Source: Takakia lepidozioides (Eukaryota; Streptophyta; Takakiopsida; Takakiales; Takakiaceae). From it: DNA of 64,000 nt. The notes under the pieces are model-generated. The model did not search any database. It worked only from the letters and a program-made list of their open reading frames with translations, and had not been told where the DNA came from. This document shows, piece by piece, positions 62,263-64,000 of the stretch. Position 1 is the first letter of the stretch, and the number at the start of each line of letters is the position of its first letter. Location: positions 10,168,001 through 10,232,000 of the forward strand of contig CM060732.1 of the NCBI GenBank assembly GCA_030704615.1. The letters are read 5' to 3'. The position numbers and the translations under genes are program-made.

Positions 62263-62989
62263 TGGTGAAAGAAACTACACACATATTGATGAAGCCTCCG
62301 AGTCTGTGTCAGACTCTACACCAGTTGAAGGTGGGGGTGAAGGTGGTCTGAACCAAACCCCTCGCCTCATGAACCCACTGACAATACTGGTGCTAGTGTT
62401 GGCCTGTCCTTCTAAACCCTCTGGCAACTCCGTGATGCCCGTTGTTATCCAAACCTGTCCACGTGACACTATAAGGCTCTATAGCTAGTTCTAACAGTGA
62501 CACGGGCGGGCACCTGTTGCGGCTTAAAAGGTCATGTCCCAATGGCTAAGGGCACCTGCACCTGCATCCACCGCAAGAACTTCTATGGTTGGCTGGTCAT
62601 CAACCCAACCTCACCATAGAAGAAACACTGGTGGTCTTGCTGGTCATCACTCCAGCCTCACCACCGACAACATACTCTAGGATTGACCGGTGATCAAATC
62701 CGGCCTAATCCCTATGAAAGCAAGCGCCCACACAAAACCAACATGGCGCACAATCAAGCAAGCAGGTGTGGGGGGGATCCAAACACAAGAAACCAAAACA
62801 TCAACACCCCCACACCAAAATCCCTCCGTAGTGTTGCTCATGCAGAATACCCCAGCCCAAAAACCCCGGACTGACTGGCCTCCACCAAGAGAGGCTTTGG
62901 CAACTACAACTACAAAGTAATGAAAATAATAAAGAGAGGGAGGGGAAGAATAGAGGCCCGAACAAGCAAGATTTAATCCTGATCTATGC
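62263..62989. other. No gene seen; probable leader of gypsy-3
   Basis: Between the gag start and the ORF further upstream on the minus strand. Contains short repeated words around 'accggtgatcaaatcc' and 'ggctggtcatcaaccc' (62590-62705). No LTR boundary can be set from one copy. Confidence 0.4.
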
Positions 62990-63733
62990 TATCAATTGCC
63001 AGACTTATCTCAAAGTGCCTCGCTCTGCATGATGGTAAGGTGTGGGAGGTATATCTATGTCCAGAAACCTGCCACTAACCTTATCCCAAGCTATAGTAGC
63101 TCGCTCTAACCAACCCTCCTCCTCTCTCTGCCAGGTAGAGACAAAACAATACTCCCCTATCTCCTGCTCACTGAATATTAAAGAAAATAAAGATAGGGTC
63201 TGACGGTCTCTCAACTCGAAAGCTTTGAGATGGTTGCGGGTGTCCTCGTTGCGAATGACTGCATCTCCTTCAAGTAGAACAAACTGTTCGTTGTTAATGA
63301 ACCCCCGCTCGTGGTTGCCTCATGCAGAGCGTGTCCGGCTGCAACCACGTCGGATTGCAAAAACTTGTGCAGCTCCTGCTCCTCTGCTCCAGTACACCAC
63401 GGCCTTGTGGCTGAACACCTTGGTCCCCGGGGCTGTCTTTGGCTGTGTTCCAAGCCTAGCTTCCACCCACTTTGGTATTTCATCTAAAGCTGCAGAATTG
63501 CTTGCTCCAACAGAGTTCTGACTGTCCAAAGCAATATTGAGGCCCTCAACGCCAACTACAATAATTTTCTGTCTATTGCTAATGCCTGACTCCCAGTATG
63601 CATTCAACTCGTCCAATTGCTCTCCACTCAAATCAGTCTGAGTTCCTTGAGCAACATAAATCTTGTCTCCTTGTGTGCACAGGCTAAGGGAAGAGACCTG
63701 CCCTTCAATTACGTCCTCATTGCCCCCAGCCAT
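62990..63733 (-). pseudogene. Hypothetical ORF upstream of gypsy-3 gag
   Basis: Frame 63733-63320 (MAGGNEDVIEGQVSSLSLC, QTDLSGEQLDELNAYWESG, KIIVVGVEGLNIALD, AVVYWSRGAGAAQVFAIRRG) ends in a stop. A shifted frame (about 63270-63005) continues NEDTRNHLKAFELRDRQTL, FSEQEIGEYCFVSTWQREEE, WLERATIAWDKVSGRFLDID. It lies upstream of gag on the same strand, the same place as the pre-gag ORF of gypsy-1, though the sequences are not similar. I recognise no domain. Confidence 0.4.
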
Positions 63734-64000
63734 ACAAGGAGGACATCCACAGACTTGTCTCTCATGTAGACCAAAACAGGTTCTAGAAACAGAGTTGTGG
63801 ATCTTTCATAGGATCCACACATTCATACTCAAAAAATTCCATAGATTTTTAGCAGAGTCCAAAAAACTAAAACCTCAGTATGTAGATTTCCACAATCTGC
63901 AGGTCCTCGCGCAAATTTGAGGTCAAACAGCCTTTGTATGACCAAGTTATGGCAAAAACAGGCTCTGTATAATTTAAATTGGATCAAAACAAAGCTCCAA
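63734..64000. other. No gene seen at right edge
   Basis: A/T-rich sequence without a supported ORF or repeat; probably the leader or LTR side of the minus-strand element. Confidence 0.35.

Overview
This is a eukaryotic, plant-type nuclear window made almost entirely of nested and decayed transposable elements. I see no intact ordinary host gene. Plant (streptophyte) signs are CACTA/En-Spm transposases with DUF4218- and DUF4216-like parts, an Athila/Tat-like and a chromovirus-like Ty3/gypsy element, a plant-type TGGTATCAGAGC primer-binding site, and a captured PPR-protein fragment with VDMYAKCG. The PPR style and the repeat load would suit a fern, lycophyte, bryophyte or charophyte with a large genome, but I cannot name the species. 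Many ORFs carry single-base shifts, some at homopolymers, so part of the decay could be assembly error.

Layout. 1-2180: minus-strand fragment of gypsy family 1 that has lost its capsid region. 3711-11083: two inverted arms of about 1.15 kb flank two 5'-truncated SWIM zinc-finger (MULE-like) genes lying head to head. 11084-12612: an LTR and pre-gag ORF of gypsy family 1. 12613-15467: 3' part of a CACTA element. 15468-18343: first copy of an unusual module (DNA-methyltransferase-like exons, an array of 22-bp palindromes, a novel ORF). 18349-19266: minus-strand gypsy-1 and LINE fragments. 19687-60597: apparently one CACTA element carrying a zinc-finger/SET gene and a Tnp2 transposase, split by a 32.6-kb gypsy-1 retrotransposon (24598-57221, exact 5-bp target duplication GTAGT).

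Inside gypsy-1 there are two further layers. A 6.27-kb CACTA element (29605-35874, duplication ACC) sits in pol and holds a LINE and a PPR fragment. A chromovirus-like gypsy-2 (39033-54609) sits after pol. Gypsy-2 in turn holds an antisense chromodomain, 27 or so copies of a 120-bp satellite, and the second, longer copy of the module (47583-53530). The right edge (60598-64000) holds a lysine-rich ORF and the gag and leader of a third LTR family on the minus strand.

The best candidate for an undescribed system is the repeated module. In copy 2 it has a coiled-coil/RING-like ORF, a spliced gene whose exons join into a SAM-methyltransferase motif I (DLICGTG) with a preceding segment like beta-class DNA methyltransferases, a dense array of perfect palindromes preceded by a conserved TATA box, and two paralogous proteins of unknown family transcribed divergently, both ending at a GATCAATAAA signal. 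The same palindrome also follows the SWIM gene at 8710, which links the two element types.
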